Shown: piece after piece, positions 36,214-45,379 of the stretch | How the letters are laid out: the number at the start of each line of letters is the position of its first letter | Numbering within the stretch: the stretch's first letter is position 1 | Origin: Acrocarpospora phusangensis | GTDB taxonomy: Bacteria > Actinomycetota > Actinomycetes > Streptosporangiales > Streptosporangiaceae | DNA length: 64,000 bases | Assembly: GCF_016862995.1 (NCBI RefSeq) | Contig: NZ_BOOA01000048.1 | Span: 1-64,000 of the forward strand | Reading direction: 5' to 3' | Position numbers and translations under genes: made by a program | The notes under the pieces: model-generated | Databases searched by the model: none | Seen by the model: only the letters and a program-made list of their open reading frames with translations | Told to the model about the DNA's origin: nothing

Positions 36214-39200
36214 TCAGGCGTGCTCGCGCAGGCGCTGGCTGACCACCTGGGTGACGCCGTCCCCGCGCATGGACACCCCGTACAGCGCGTCGGCGATCTC
36301 CATCGTGCGCTTCTGGTGGGTGATCACGATCAGCTGGGAGCTCTGCCTGAGCTCCTCGAACAGGGTCAGCAGGCGCTGGGTGTTGGTGTCGTCCAGGGCG
36401 GCCTCCACCTCGTCCATCACGTAGAACGGGGACGGGCGGGCCTTGAAGATGGAGATCAGGAAGGCCACCGCGGTCAGCGAGCGCTCGCCGCCGGACAGCA
36501 GCGACAGCCGCTTCACCTTCTTGCCCGGCGGGCGGGCCTCCACCTCCACGCCGGTGGTCAGCATGTCGCTGGGGTCGGTCAGCAGCAGACGGCCCTCGCC
36601 GCCGGGGAAGACCCGCTCGAAGATCTGCGAGAACTCGCGCTGCACGTCGTCGTAGGCGGCCGAGAACACCTGCTCCACCCGGTCGTCCACCTCCTTGACC
36701 ACGAGCAGCAGGTCCCGCCGGGTCTTCTTGAGGTCCTCCAGCTGGGAGGTGAGGAAGGTGTGGCGCTCCTCCAGGGCGGCGAACTCCTCCAGGGCGAGCG
36801 GGTTGACCTTGCCCAGCTGGGCCATCTGCTTGTCGGCGGCGCGGGCGCGCTTCTCCTGCTCGGCCCGGACGTACGGGATGGGCGGGTCGCCGGGGACCTC
36901 GGCCGTGGGGCCGTACTCGGCGATGAGGGCGTCGGTCTCGACGCCGTACTCCTCCATGGCGCGCTCCTGGAGCTGCTCCAGCCGCAGGCGCTGCTCGGTC
37001 CTGGCCACCTCGCTGCCGTGCACCCGGTTGACCAGCTTGTCCAGCTCTGTTCCGAGCTCCCTGACCCGGAGGCGCACCGTCTTCAGCTCGGCGTCCACGG
37101 CCTCGCGGACCGTCTCGGCCTCGTCCCGCTCGGTGGCGGCGCGGGTCAGCGAGGTCTCCAGCGCGCGCAGCGCCGTCTGGGCGCCCTTGACCACGGAGGC
37201 GGCCACCTTGGCCTGGACCCGCCTGCGTTCCCGCTGGGCGGCGGCCCTGGCCCGGTCCTCGCGCTCCCGCCGGGCCGCGCGCAGCAGCCCGTCGGCGCGG
37301 CCCGCGATCCCGCGCACCCGTTCCTCGGCCGTCCGCACCGTCAGCCTGGCCTCCATCTCCACCTGGCGGGTGACGCCGCAGGCCGCGGCCAGCTCGTCGC
37401 GCAGCTCGGTGGTCGGCTCGGCCTCCAGCTCGCCCGCGTACTCCTCCTCGGCCAGCCGCTCCTCCAGCTCGGCGATCCCGGCGCGCGCGACCTCCCTGGC
37501 CTCCTCAGCCCCCTGTACGGCAGCCGCCAGCCGCTCGCCCTCGTCCCTGGCCGCCTTGACCGCCGCCTCCAGCCGGGCCAGCTGCTTGGCCGCGTCCGCC
37601 AGCCGCTGATCGGCAGCCCGCTGCCGTCCGCGCACCCGGTCGAGCGCCGCCTGCGCCGCGTCCAGACCGCCCCGCGCCGAGTTGACCCCGTTCTGGGCCA
37701 CGGTGACACCGGTCTGCGCCTCGCTCACCCGCGCCTGCGCGGCCTCCACCGCCTCCCTGGCCGCCCCCTCCGCCTGGATGGCTTCCGCCAGGATCTCGGC
37801 GTTCTCCTCGGCGGTGACGGCGGCGGCGCGCAGGTCGCCGACGGCCTGCTCCAAGGCGGCCCTGACCTGCCAGGTCGAGTTGTCGGCCGAACCGGTGCCG
37901 GTGAGCGCGCCGAAGACCGCGCCGGGGCCCAGCACGGCGGCCAGGTCGGGGCGTTCCGAGGACAGCCGCTCGGCGGTGGCCACGTCCTTGGCCAGCAGCA
38001 CCGGGCGCGGCGGGCCTGGCAGCTCGCCGGTCACCCATTCCAGCTCGCCGTCGCCGGAAAGGCTCAGCTCCAGGGCGTCGCGGCGGGCGGTCAGGGCGCT
38101 CAGGGCGCGCTGGGCGTCCTGGTCGGCGGCGCGAGCCGTACCGACCTGGGAGGAGGCGGCGGCCAGGGCGGCGCGGGGGGCCGCGACGGCGGACTTGGCC
38201 TCCTCGACCAGGGCCTTCGCCTGCTCCACGATCTCGCGGGCGGCCTCCACCTGGGCCCGGGCCAGCGCCACGCCCTCCTCGGCGCTCGCCAGCTCGGCGG
38301 CCAGCCCCGCGTCGGTGGCGGGTTCGCTCAGCTCCTGGGCGTCGTGGTCGGCCTGCGCCTGCTCGGCCCGCTCGCGGGCGTCGTCGAGGGCCTTGGCGAG
38401 CCGGCCGATCTCCTCCTCGGCGGCGCGCGCCCGGCTCCTGGCCGAGTCCACCTGGCCGCGCAGCCGGGCCAGCGCCTCCCGGCGGTCGGCGGCGGCCCTG
38501 GCCAGCGCGGCCAGCCTGCGCTCCTCCGCCGCCAGCGACTCCTCGGCCTCGCCCCTGGACTCCACCGCGACGGCCAGCCGCTCCTGCGCCTCCGCCAGCG
38601 CCTCCTGCAGCTCCCGCTCCTGCTCCCTGACCTCGGCCGCCTCGCGCTCGAACTCCTCCGGGTCACGGCCCCGGCGCTCGATCGACGCCGCGTCGGCCGC
38701 GTTGCGCTCCCGTTCGGCCGCCAGGCTCTCCACGCCCCGCAGCCGCTCCCGCAGGGCCGACAGCCGGTAGAACGTCTCCTGCGCCGCCGTCAGCCTCGGC
38801 TGCGCCTCGTTGGCGGCGCCCTCCAGCGCGGCCTCCCGCTCCTGGCCCTCCGCGTGCTCCCGCTCCACCTGCGCCCGCCTGGCCTGTACGGCGGCCTCGT
38901 CCTCGGCCTCCCGCTGGAGCGTGTCCCGCAACGTCACCACGTCGTCGGCGAGCAGCCGGAGGCGGGCGTCGCGCAGGTCGGCCTGGATCACGGCCGCCTT
39001 TCGGGCGATCTCGGCCTGCCGGCCCAGGGGCTTCAGCTGGCGTCGTAACTCGGTCGCCAGGTCCTGGACGCGGGTCAGGTTGGCCTGCATGGCGTCCAGC
39101 TTGCGGAGCGCCTTCTCTTTGCGTTTGCGGTGCTTGAGGACTCCGGCGGCCTCTTCGATAAACGCCCTGCGCTCCTCGGGGCCGGCGTGGAGGACCTGGT

Positions 39201-39639
39201 CGAGCTGGCCCTGGCCGACGATGACGTGCATCTCCCGGCCGATTCCCGAGTCGGACAGCAGTTCCTGGATGTCCAGCAGCCGGCAGGTGTCGCCGTTGAT
39301 CGCGTACTCGCTCTGGCCCGACCGGAACATCAGCCGGCTGATCGTCACCTCGGTGTAGTCGATCGGGAGCGCGCCGTCGCTGTTGTCGATGGTCAGCGTG
39401 ACCTCGGCCCGTCCCAGCGGCGGTCGCGACGACGTTCCCGCGAAGATGACGTCTTCCATCTTCCCGCCGCGCAGCGACTTGGCGCTGTGCTCCCCCATCA
39501 CCCACGCCAGCGCGTCCACCACGTTGGACTTACCGGACCCGTTCGGACCCACCACACAGGTGATCCCCGGCTCGAATCTCAACGCGGTAGCCGAAGCGAA
39601 CGACTTGAACCCACGCAGCGTCAGGGTCTTCAGGTACAA
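36214..39639 (-). CDS. smc: Chromosome segregation protein SMC
   Basis: 1141 residues, typical length. The head has Walker A GPNGSGKS (31-38) and, near the C-terminus, signature LSGGERSLTA and Walker B VMDEVEAALDD. Two coiled-coil arms of about 300 residues flank a hinge around residues 520-640 (PDLAAVLGPGAVFGALTGTG). It forms condensin with ScpA/ScpB (not in the window). The TTG start gives MYLKTLTLRGFKSFASAT, as in other actinobacteria, with GAGGGGG seven bases upstream. The 900 bases before it hold an unusual repeat region. Confidence 0.96.
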   Translation of the reverse strand: MYLKTLTLRGFKSFASATALRFEPGITCVVGPNGSGKSNVVDALAWVMGEHSAKSLRGGKMEDVIFAGTSSRPPLGRAEVTLTIDNSDGALPIDYTEVTISRLMFRSGQSEYAINGDTCRLLDIQELLSDSGIGREMHVIVGQGQLDQVLHAGPEERRAFIEEAAGVLKHRKRKEKALRKLDAMQANLTRVQDLATELRRQLKPLGRQAEIARKAAVIQADLRDARLRLLADDVVTLRDTLQREAEDEAAVQARRAQVEREHAEGQEREAALEGAANEAQPRLTAAQETFYRLSALRERLRGVESLAAERERNAADAASIERRGRDPEEFEREAAEVREQERELQEALAEAQERLAVAVESRGEAEESLAAEERRLAALARAAADRREALARLRGQVDSARSRARAAEEEIGRLAKALDDARERAEQAQADHDAQELSEPATDAGLAAELASAEEGVALARAQVEAAREIVEQAKALVEEAKSAVAAPRAALAAASSQVGTARAADQDAQRALSALTARRDALELSLSGDGELEWVTGELPGPPRPVLLAKDVATAERLSSERPDLAAVLGPGAVFGALTGTGSADNSTWQVRAALEQAVGDLRAAAVTAEENAEILAEAIQAEGAAREAVEAAQARVSEAQTGVTVAQNGVNSARGGLDAAQAALDRVRGRQRAADQRLADAAKQLARLEAAVKAARDEGERLAAAVQGAEEAREVARAGIAELEERLAEEEYAGELEAEPTTELRDELAAACGVTRQVEMEARLTVRTAEERVRGIAGRADGLLRAARREREDRARAAAQRERRRVQAKVAASVVKGAQTALRALETSLTRAATERDEAETVREAVDAELKTVRLRVRELGTELDKLVNRVHGSEVARTEQRLRLEQLQERAMEEYGVETDALIAEYGPTAEVPGDPPIPYVRAEQEKRARAADKQMAQLGKVNPLALEEFAALEERHTFLTSQLEDLKKTRRDLLLVVKEVDDRVEQVFSAAYDDVQREFSQIFERVFPGGEGRLLLTDPSDMLTTGVEVEARPPGKKVKRLSLLSGGERSLTAVAFLISIFKARPSPFYVMDEVEAALDDTNTQRLLTLFEELRQSSQLIVITHQKRTMEIADALYGVSMRGDGVTQVVSQRLREHA

Positions 39640-40542
39640 CTCCCGACCCCCTCACTGCCACCCACTCCCGGGGAAGACTACCGCCTGCGACCTCCCCCTG
39701 ACCGACCCTTCCGACCGGCCACCGTCCCTTACCCTCTACGACCACCCCAAACGAACCACTCGCCACCTGACTCGCCCCGCGCTGAACCCCAAGGAATCAC
39801 GTAACGGTGGATCTCCCACCCACCCTGTTCGCGCTCGCGCACAGCCGGCCACGCACCCCTACCCCGACGCGCGGCCACCGGTTCCGATGGCCCATGCCTC
39901 CGCCGACTCCCCTGTTGCCGCACCCGGTTGCCGTCGTTCATGCCTCCGGCGGCGGCACGGTTACTGCCCCACCCACCCACCCTTTCTTCCGCTGCGCGGC
40001 GGTCTCCCCGGCCCCGAGAGGCCTGGCGAAGCCCTGGAAGGGGCCCGGGGGAAGCCCCGGAACGAAGGGTGGGCGGGTGGGAAAACCACGCGCAACCCGA
40101 AACCAGAGCCCCAAACGGGAGGCCCAGGGCGAAGCCGCAGAACGAAGGGCGACGGGATGGCTGAGTCGGCAACCCAGGGCCAAGACCCCAGACCGGGAGG
40201 CGGAGCGAAGACCCAGACGGGGGCCGGGGCGAAGCCCCGGAACGGAGGGTGGGCGGGTGGGGGAACCACGCGCAACCCGAGGCGAGACCCAAGTGGGCAA
40301 CCCGGGGTGAGGCCCTCAATCCGGGAGGCGGGGTGAAGGCTTGGAGACGGGGAGGGATGGGTGTGAGAACTGTCACATGGGGGGTGGGGGGAATATTTTT
40401 GATAGTTGGTCTGGGGGGTGTAAAGGGGTGTCAAGGGAAACACAAGGTGGCCGGAACATTGCTGCGAATGTCCGGCCAAATGACAAGGGACGCCCTTTCG
40501 AGGCGCCCCTGACAATTTTCATCCGTGTTGTGACCCGGCCTC
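39640..40542. repeat. GC-rich repeat region with G-quadruplex motifs, upstream of smc
   Basis: About 900 bases without a convincing gene. 39640-40000 is C-rich on the plus strand, 40010-40450 G-rich. A 53-base stretch at 40047-40100 recurs at 40227-40280, exactly 180 bases on, with about four differences; a weaker copy lies between (40129-40178). GGGTGGGCGGGTGGG occurs at 40067-40081 and 40247-40261, and CCCACCCACCCACCC at 39968-39982; all three fit a three-tetrad G-quadruplex with one-base loops. The C-rich block is also an imperfect inverted copy of 40058-40081. Translated frames are repetitive and look like shadows. Confidence 0.75.
40486..40510 (-). terminator. Terminator of the 64-residue protein gene
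   Basis: On the minus strand AGGGGCGCC and GGCGTCCCT pair (one G-T wobble) around a 7-base loop, beginning 32 bases after the stop, followed by TTGTCATTT. A second hairpin with a one-base bulge lies further on at about 40448-40478. Confidence 0.6.
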
Positions 40543-40737
40543 TCAGGTGAGAGCCGGCTCGCGATCCTGCAGCCTAACCAGAGCCTCATCACGAGTTTGC
40601 GCCGCGAGCGCATCGTTCTGTGCCTGGAGTCGGGTGAGTTCTGCCTCCAGGTCACGGATGCGCTGCTGGAGGCGACGCATTTCCGAGACCATACGAGGGT
40701 CAGGACCGCCGACGTGGCCGAGTAGAGCCTTCGCCAT
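40543..40737 (-). CDS. Small coiled-coil protein (64 residues)
   Basis: Begins MAKALLGHVGGPDPRMVSEM and continues as one charged amphipathic helix with Leu every third or fourth position (RRLQQRIRDLEAELTRLQAQ). GGAGGA lies 9 bases before the ATG. The N-terminal motif ALLGHVGGPDPR is strikingly well formed and the gene lies between acyP and smc. I recall similar short proteins in actinobacteria but no assigned role; interaction with a partner through the helix is likely. Confidence 0.75.
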   Translation of the reverse strand: MAKALLGHVGGPDPRMVSEMRRLQQRIRDLEAELTRLQAQNDALAAQTRDEALVRLQDREPALT

Positions 40738-40926
40738 GGTAAAGGGTCCTCCACGCTGAGTGACCAGACTGGTTCGCGCACTTCGAGCCGCGGGAGGGGT
40801 GCGCGTGGTTCTTCTCAAGAGTCGCACCGGCCGCGGAAGCGGTCAAGTTGAACGCTTCACAATGAGCTTCCGGTGGACACTGTCGACATGTAAATATACC
40901 TCATTTGGGTGGTTTAAGGGAAGGGG

Positions 40927-41196
40927 CTATCGCTCCACAAAGCCGACAACTGTCCCTTTCGGATCACTCCATCGCTCTATCACACCCGTGACCTGCCCGG
41001 GCGTGTCCCCCCCACTTAACAGGTCAAGTAACGCGGCGCAAGATTCCCGTGGCCCTTCGGCCACAACCTCAACCCGGCCGTCCGCTAGGTTGAGCGCCCA
41101 CCCCTGGAGACCGAGCTCCAACGCCCGGGCACGCACCCACCAGCGGAAGCCGACTCCCTGAACCCGGCCCCGCACCCACACCGTCAATCTCACCAC
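40927..41196 (-). CDS. acyP: Acylphosphatase
   Basis: 89 residues, normal length. The phosphate loop [10 protein letters not shown] contains the catalytic arginine (Arg18), and WALNLADG the catalytic asparagine (Asn36). It hydrolyses acyl phosphates such as carbamoyl or acetyl phosphate in the cytoplasm. The position between mutM and smc is as in other actinobacteria. Confidence 0.94.
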   Translation of the reverse strand: MVRLTVWVRGRVQGVGFRWWVRARALELGLQGWALNLADGRVEVVAEGPRESCAALLDLLSGGDTPGQVTGVIERWSDPKGTVVGFVER

Positions 41197-41251
41197 GACC
41201 GCACCCCAACAGCAGCCTTCTCAAGTATGGCACTGCCTCCGAGAAGCACCC

Positions 41252-42124
41252 TCACCACCTGCCGTTTCGCGGCCTAGGCTGACATTTCGGGCAGCTGTAG
41301 CTGGACCTGTTCATGAACGCGTCCCGCCGGACCGGCGCCCCGCACCGCGGACAGGGCTCGTCCCGCCGCCCGTACACGGCGAGTGACCGGTCGAAGTAGC
41401 CGCTCTCCCCGTTGACGTTGACGTAGAGCCGGTCGAAGGACGTCCCGCCCTCGCCCAGCGCCTCGGTCATCACCGACCGAGCCGCAGCGAGCAGCTCGGC
41501 CACCTTCTTGCCGGTCAGCGTCTCGGTCGGCCGGGCCCAGTGCAGCCGGGCCCGCCAGAGCGCCTCGTCGGCGTAGATGTTCCCGACCCCGCTGATCAGC
41601 GACTGGTCGAGCAGCGCCCGTTTCACCCCGGTCTGCCGCCGCCGGATCTTGATGGCGAACTCGGCGTCGTCGAAGGACTCCTCGAACGGGTCGGGGGCGA
41701 TGTGCGCGATCGGCTCGGGGACCGTGCGCGAAGGCCGTACCGACAAGGGGGAGACCAGCAGGTGGCCGAACGTGCGCTGGTCGACGAAGCGGAGTTCGGG
41801 GCCGCCGTCGGCGAAGCCGATGCGGACCCGCAGGTGCTTCTCGGCCGGCTCCTTCGGCTCGATCATGAGGAGCTGCCCGCTCATGCCCAGGTGCGCCATG
41901 AGCGCGTCCTCGACCGGCGAACCGGCGTCCTGGAGCGGCAGCCACAGGTACTTGCCCCGCCGCTCCGCCGACACGACCGTCCGGCCGACCAGCAGATCCG
42001 CGAGGTCACCCGTGTTCCGCCGGACGGCGCGGGGATGCAGCACCTCGGCCGAGGCGATCTCCCGCCCGGCCACCCAGGTTTCCAGCCCGCGCCGGACGAC
42101 CTCTACCTCCGGCAATTCCGGCAT
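41252..42124 (-). CDS. mutM: Formamidopyrimidine-DNA glycosylase
   Basis: 290 residues. N-terminal PELPEVE provides the catalytic proline and glutamate; GKYLWLPL holds the conserved lysine; a C-terminal zinc finger ([10 protein letters not shown]...SYSCPKCQ) binds DNA. Removes 8-oxoguanine and other oxidised purines. Starts 13 bases after the end of rnc, in one operon. Confidence 0.96.
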   Translation of the reverse strand: MPELPEVEVVRRGLETWVAGREIASAEVLHPRAVRRNTGDLADLLVGRTVVSAERRGKYLWLPLQDAGSPVEDALMAHLGMSGQLLMIEPKEPAEKHLRVRIGFADGGPELRFVDQRTFGHLLVSPLSVRPSRTVPEPIAHIAPDPFEESFDDAEFAIKIRRRQTGVKRALLDQSLISGVGNIYADEALWRARLHWARPTETLTGKKVAELLAAARSVMTEALGEGGTSFDRLYVNVNGESGYFDRSLAVYGRRDEPCPRCGAPVRRDAFMNRSSYSCPKCQPRPRNGRW

Positions 42125-42137
42125 GCGCGCTCCTGTG

Positions 42138-42875
42138 TCACGTCCGGCCGACGGCCGCTTCCCGGGCGTCGCGCACGGCGCGGATCGCCGTCCAGGCGGC
42201 CTCGGCCGCCTGCTGCTCGGCTTCCTTCTTGCTGCGGCCGGCGCCGGTCCCGTACTCCTGGCCCCCGACCCGTACGGTCGCCACGAACGACTTGGCGTGG
42301 TCGGGCCCGCTCTCGTCGACGTGGTACTCGGGCACGCCGAGCATCTCCGAGGCGGTCAGCTCCTGCAGCGACGTCTTCCAGTCCAGCCCCGCGCCGAGCG
42401 AGGCGGACCGCTTGATCAGCGGGTCGAACAGCAGGTGCACGACCCGGAACGCCTCCTCCAGGCCCTTGTCCACGTAGACCGTGCCGATCAGGGCCTCCAG
42501 CGTGTCGGCCAGGATCGAGGACTTGTCCCGCCCGCCGGTGCCCTCCTCGCCGCGGCCGAGCCGCAGGAAGCGGCCCAGGTCGAGCGTGCGGGCCACGTCG
42601 GCCAGCGCCCGCATGTTGACCACGGCGGCGCGCAGCTTGGCCAGCTGCCCCTCGGGCAGGTCGGGGTGGCCGCGGAACAGGGTGTCGGTGACGACCAGGC
42701 CGAGCACCGAGTCGCCCAGGAACTCCAGCCGCTCGTTGGTGGGCAGGCCGCCGTTCTCGTACGCGTATGACCGGTGGGTCAGCGCCCGCTCCAGGATGTC
42801 GGTGCTGAGCCTGACCTCCAGCACCCGCTCCAGCTCGTCACGGACGGCTTCAACGGCGACGGGCTTCCCGTTCAT
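42138..42875 (-). CDS. rnc: Ribonuclease III
   Basis: 245 residues. The ATG at 42875 is supported by GAGGAGG six bases upstream; an upstream ATG would add only eight residues. Catalytic signature ERLEFLGDS (48-56), second acidic motif [11 protein letters not shown], and a C-terminal dsRNA-binding domain ([14 protein letters not shown]...[15 protein letters not shown]). It processes rRNA and double-stranded mRNA regions. A long hairpin lies in the probable leader. Confidence 0.96.
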   Translation of the reverse strand: MNGKPVAVEAVRDELERVLEVRLSTDILERALTHRSYAYENGGLPTNERLEFLGDSVLGLVVTDTLFRGHPDLPEGQLAKLRAAVVNMRALADVARTLDLGRFLRLGRGEEGTGGRDKSSILADTLEALIGTVYVDKGLEEAFRVVHLLFDPLIKRSASLGAGLDWKTSLQELTASEMLGVPEYHVDESGPDHAKSFVATVRVGGQEYGTGAGRSKKEAEQQAAEAAWTAIRAVRDAREAAVGRT

Positions 42876-42946
42876 GATGTTCCTCCTCGTGCATGGCAAC
42901 GCCGAAGCACGGTGGCAGGTGGATCATCTTGACGAAGCCCGAAGGC

Positions 42947-42982
42947 GTGGTGGGCGTCGGGTACGCACCCGGCGTCCACCAC
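42947..42982 (-). promoter_or_regulatory. Long hairpin in the rnc leader
   Basis: 16-base arms (42947-42962 and 42967-42982) around a 4-base loop; on the rnc strand 14 of 16 positions pair, with two A-C mismatches. It lies about 70 bases upstream of the rnc start. RNase III often cleaves a hairpin in its own leader to limit its synthesis (known for E. coli and Streptomyces), so this may be such a site; it could also end the rpmF transcript. Confidence 0.5.
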
Positions 42983-43093
42983 GGCCGCGGGCGAGCCGCC
43001 ACCGCACGCGCTCATTCGAAGCGCTTGTGAAGCAAGGTAACGCCGACCGGGCCGTTTGACGACCCGATCGGCGCCTCAATCCCCAAAACCCGG

Positions 43094-43119
43094 GCGCGTT
43101 CCGCGATCACGGAACGCGC
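43094..43119 (-). terminator. Terminator of rpmF
   Basis: GCGCGTTCCG and its exact complement enclose a 6-base loop; on the minus strand the stem is followed by CCCGGGTTTT. It starts about 20 bases after the rpmF stop. Confidence 0.7.
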
Positions 43120-43139
43120 GCGGACCGCTGTGCGCGCGT

Positions 43140-43319
43140 TCAGGCCTTCGGCTCGATGACCTGACGGCGGTTGTAGGTGCCGCACTCGGGGCACGCGATG
43201 TGCGGGCGCTTCGGCGAGCGGCACTGGGGGCAGCTCACGAGCGCGACCGCGGTCGTCTTCCACTGGGACCTGCGGGCGCGGGTGTTGCTCCGCGACATCT
43301 TCCGCTTGGGAACGGCCAC
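43140..43319 (-). CDS. rpmF: 50S ribosomal protein L32
   Basis: 59 residues from a [23 protein letters not shown] is the classic L32 start, followed by a zinc ribbon CPQC...CPEC. The four cysteines mark the zinc-containing (C+) form; a zinc-free paralogue may exist elsewhere. It begins one base after the DUF177 stop, so the two are co-translated. Confidence 0.96.
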   Translation of the reverse strand: MAVPKRKMSRSNTRARRSQWKTTAVALVSCPQCRSPKRPHIACPECGTYNRRQVIEPKA

Positions 43320-43320
43320 G

Positions 43321-43878
43321 TCAGGCCTCCTGATCGTCTTCGTTGTCGTCTATTTTCAGACCCTGCAGCGACGCCCACCGGCTGTCCACCCGCTCGTGCC
43401 CGTGGTCGGGGCCGGCTTCCGCCAGCTTGACCCCGCACTCCGAGCAGAGCCCGGGGCAGTCCTCGCCGCACACCGGGCTCAGCGGCAGCGCGAGCACCAC
43501 CGCGTCACGGAACGTCGGTTCCAGGTCGAGCAGTTCGCCGTCGAGGAGCGAGTCGTCCTCGCCGGCGTCCTCCGCCGAGTAGAAGAAGAGCTCCTGGAAC
43601 GAGACCTCGATTTCCGAGGTCACCGGGTCCAGGCAGCGCGAGCACTCCCCGCTGAGCGGAGCGCTCGCCGTGCCCGTCACGAGCACGCCCTCCATGACCG
43701 CCTCAAGCCGGAGATCCAGCTCGACATCGGCGTCCTTGGGAACACCGATCATGCCGACCGCGAGATCCACCGGTGCCGGGAGCGTCGGACTCGTCTTGCG
43801 CATCGACCCCGGTCGCCGCCCCAGATCGTGAGTTGAGATCACCCAAGGGGCTCGGGGGTCGAGGCTGTGCAGACTCAT
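43321..43878 (-). CDS. DUF177 (YceD-like) protein
   Basis: 185 residues. Cysteines in [11 protein letters not shown] and [16 protein letters not shown] form the pattern of the family, which is linked to rRNA/ribosome metabolism by its constant pairing with rpmF. The acidic C-terminus ([10 protein letters not shown]) is typical. The ATG at 43878 is preceded by GGAAAG; the upstream part of the frame is non-coding. Confidence 0.9.
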   Translation of the reverse strand: MSLHSLDPRAPWVISTHDLGRRPGSMRKTSPTLPAPVDLAVGMIGVPKDADVELDLRLEAVMEGVLVTGTASAPLSGECSRCLDPVTSEIEVSFQELFFYSAEDAGEDDSLLDGELLDLEPTFRDAVVLALPLSPVCGEDCPGLCSECGVKLAEAGPDHGHERVDSRWASLQGLKIDDNEDDQEA

Positions 43879-43976
43879 CCTGCTTTCCACTGAGGCATGG
43901 CGAAACCCGCCGTCATACAAGGCCAGACGCTAACGATACCAGCTGTTAAACGCCCCCACGGCCGACTAACCGCCGA

Positions 43977-44456
43977 CTAACCGCGCAGCCTCTCGACCAG
44001 CAGCCGGAGGACCAGGTCGGGGACGAGGCCGGAGACGTCGCCGCCGTAGCGGGCGATCTCCTTGAGGCGGCTGGAGGACAGGAAGGAGTACTCCGGGTTG
44101 GTGGACATGAAGAGGGTCTCCACGCCCGACATGCGGTAGTTCAGCTGGGCCATCTGGAGTTCGTAGTCGAAGTCGCTGACCGCGCGCAGGCCCTTGACGA
44201 TGGTCGGGATGCCCTGCTGCTTGGCGAAGTCGACGAGGAGCCCGTGGAACTTCTCCACCCGGACGTTGCCGTACTCCTTGGTGACCTCCTGGAGCATCTC
44301 GATGCGTTCTTCGACGGTGAAGAGGCTCTTCTTCTCGATATTGATCAAGACGGCCACGACGACCTCGTCGTAGAGCCGGGAGGTCCGGCCGATGATGTCA
44401 AGATGACCGTTGGTGACGGGGTCAAATGACCCCGGGCAGACTACTCGGCGCACCAC
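43977..44456 (-). CDS. coaD: Phosphopantetheine adenylyltransferase
   Basis: 159 residues, standard length. Nucleotidyltransferase motif CPGSFDPVTNGHLDI with the catalytic histidine, VKGLRAVSDFDYELQMAQLN for phosphopantetheine binding, and SFLSSSRLKEIA near the C-terminus. Fourth step of coenzyme A synthesis. GTG start, with a second GTG immediately after. The rsmD gene ends 18 bases upstream, in the usual order. Confidence 0.96.
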   Translation of the reverse strand: MVRRVVCPGSFDPVTNGHLDIIGRTSRLYDEVVVAVLINIEKKSLFTVEERIEMLQEVTKEYGNVRVEKFHGLLVDFAKQQGIPTIVKGLRAVSDFDYELQMAQLNYRMSGVETLFMSTNPEYSFLSSSRLKEIARYGGDVSGLVPDLVLRLLVERLRG

Positions 44457-44474
44457 ACACCCCTTAGATCAGCA

Positions 44475-45029
44475 TCATTCGGCGTGACCGTACCAAACGG
44501 TCGCTTCACCGTAACGACGGGCCTTGGCCTCCTCGAATCCGGGGGGCCATCGAAGATCCTTCCCCCTCGTCTCGCGCTCGACGGCGACCAACGCGCCGGG
44601 GGCCAGCCACCCGTTGTCGCGCAGCGCCAGCAGCACCTCGGCCACCGTCTCGTCCCGCACCACGTACGGCGGGTCCGCGAACACGAAGTCGTACGGCTCC
44701 GCGCACGGCTGCGCCACGACCCGCTCCACCCGGTCGGCCCGCAGCACCGCCCCCGGCAGCCCGAGGGCGGCGATGTTCTCGCGGATGGTTCTGGCGGCCT
44801 TGGCGTCCGACTCGACGAGCAGCGCGTGCGACGCGCCGCGGCTCAGCGATTCCAGCCCGACGGCGCCCGACCCCGCGTACAGGTCGAGGACCCGTTCCGG
44901 CACTCCGAGCAGCGAGCCGACGGTGGCGAAAAGCCCTTCCCTGGCGCGGTCGCTGGTCGGGCGGGTGCCCTTCCCCGGCGGCACGGCCAGCCTGCGCCCG
45001 CCCGCGCTTCCTGCGATGACCCTGGTCAT
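44475..45029 (-). CDS. rsmD: 16S rRNA (guanine966-N2)-methyltransferase RsmD
   Basis: 184 residues. SAM-binding LDLYAGSGAVGLESLSRGA, the catalytic DPPY (FADPPYVV) and the start MTRVIAGSAGGRRL, all typical of RsmD. The open frame continues 280 bases upstream but that part is non-coding. GATAAT (45036-45041, minus strand) lies six bases before the ATG and no SD is present, suggesting a leaderless transcript. Confidence 0.92.
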   Translation of the reverse strand: MTRVIAGSAGGRRLAVPPGKGTRPTSDRAREGLFATVGSLLGVPERVLDLYAGSGAVGLESLSRGASHALLVESDAKAARTIRENIAALGLPGAVLRADRVERVVAQPCAEPYDFVFADPPYVVRDETVAEVLLALRDNGWLAPGALVAVERETRGKDLRWPPGFEEAKARRYGEATVWYGHAE

Positions 45030-45379
45030 CCGCCCATTATCCCTGGTCAAGAGTGAGTAAGGGGTGGCGAGAAATAGGTAAGGGTGATTCCCTCCACCCG
45101 CGCCTACCTGCAATATGGGTCTTGCGGCCTTCACGGTGACCCAGGGGAAGGCCGGCCGGTGTGATCGTGAGCCCTTCCGCACGCCGGCGCCCTCGGCACC
45201 TGACCCGAGGGTGGGCCCAGCCGGGGACGGCATTCGGGGGGAGGCCGTCCCAAGGCTGGGCCCTGGGTCATTTTGACGCCCAGGGCCCCTCCCGGCTCCC
45301 CTGCTCAACGCGATTGCTCCCAGACCTACGCCGATTCGAGACCACGATCTCCCGGCGATCGCCCGGTGATCTCCCGGCT
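45030..45379. other. Intergenic region between rsmD and recG
   Basis: 350 bases without a gene. It holds the probable rsmD -10 element next to rsmD and a very large stem-loop at 45201-45270. The rest shows no coding signal. Confidence 0.6.
45201..45274. promoter_or_regulatory. Large stem-loop between recG and rsmD
   Basis: Three stem blocks pair in order: TGACCC with GGGTCA (outer), GGGCCCAGCC with GGCTGGGCCC, and GGACGGC with GCCGTCC (inner), 23 pairs in all, spanning 45201-45270. TTTT follows on the plus strand. On the minus strand it lies between recG and rsmD, where it may end or process the recG transcript; as an intrinsic terminator it would read in the plus direction, where no gene is present. 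Confidence 0.7.

Noticed and set aside
39729-40376. Open frames of 120-215 codons on both strands across the GC-rich repeat region
   Set aside because: They overlap each other in several frames, repeat the same short phrases because of the DNA repeats, are very rich in Pro, Ser, Arg and Gly, and have no good start signal.
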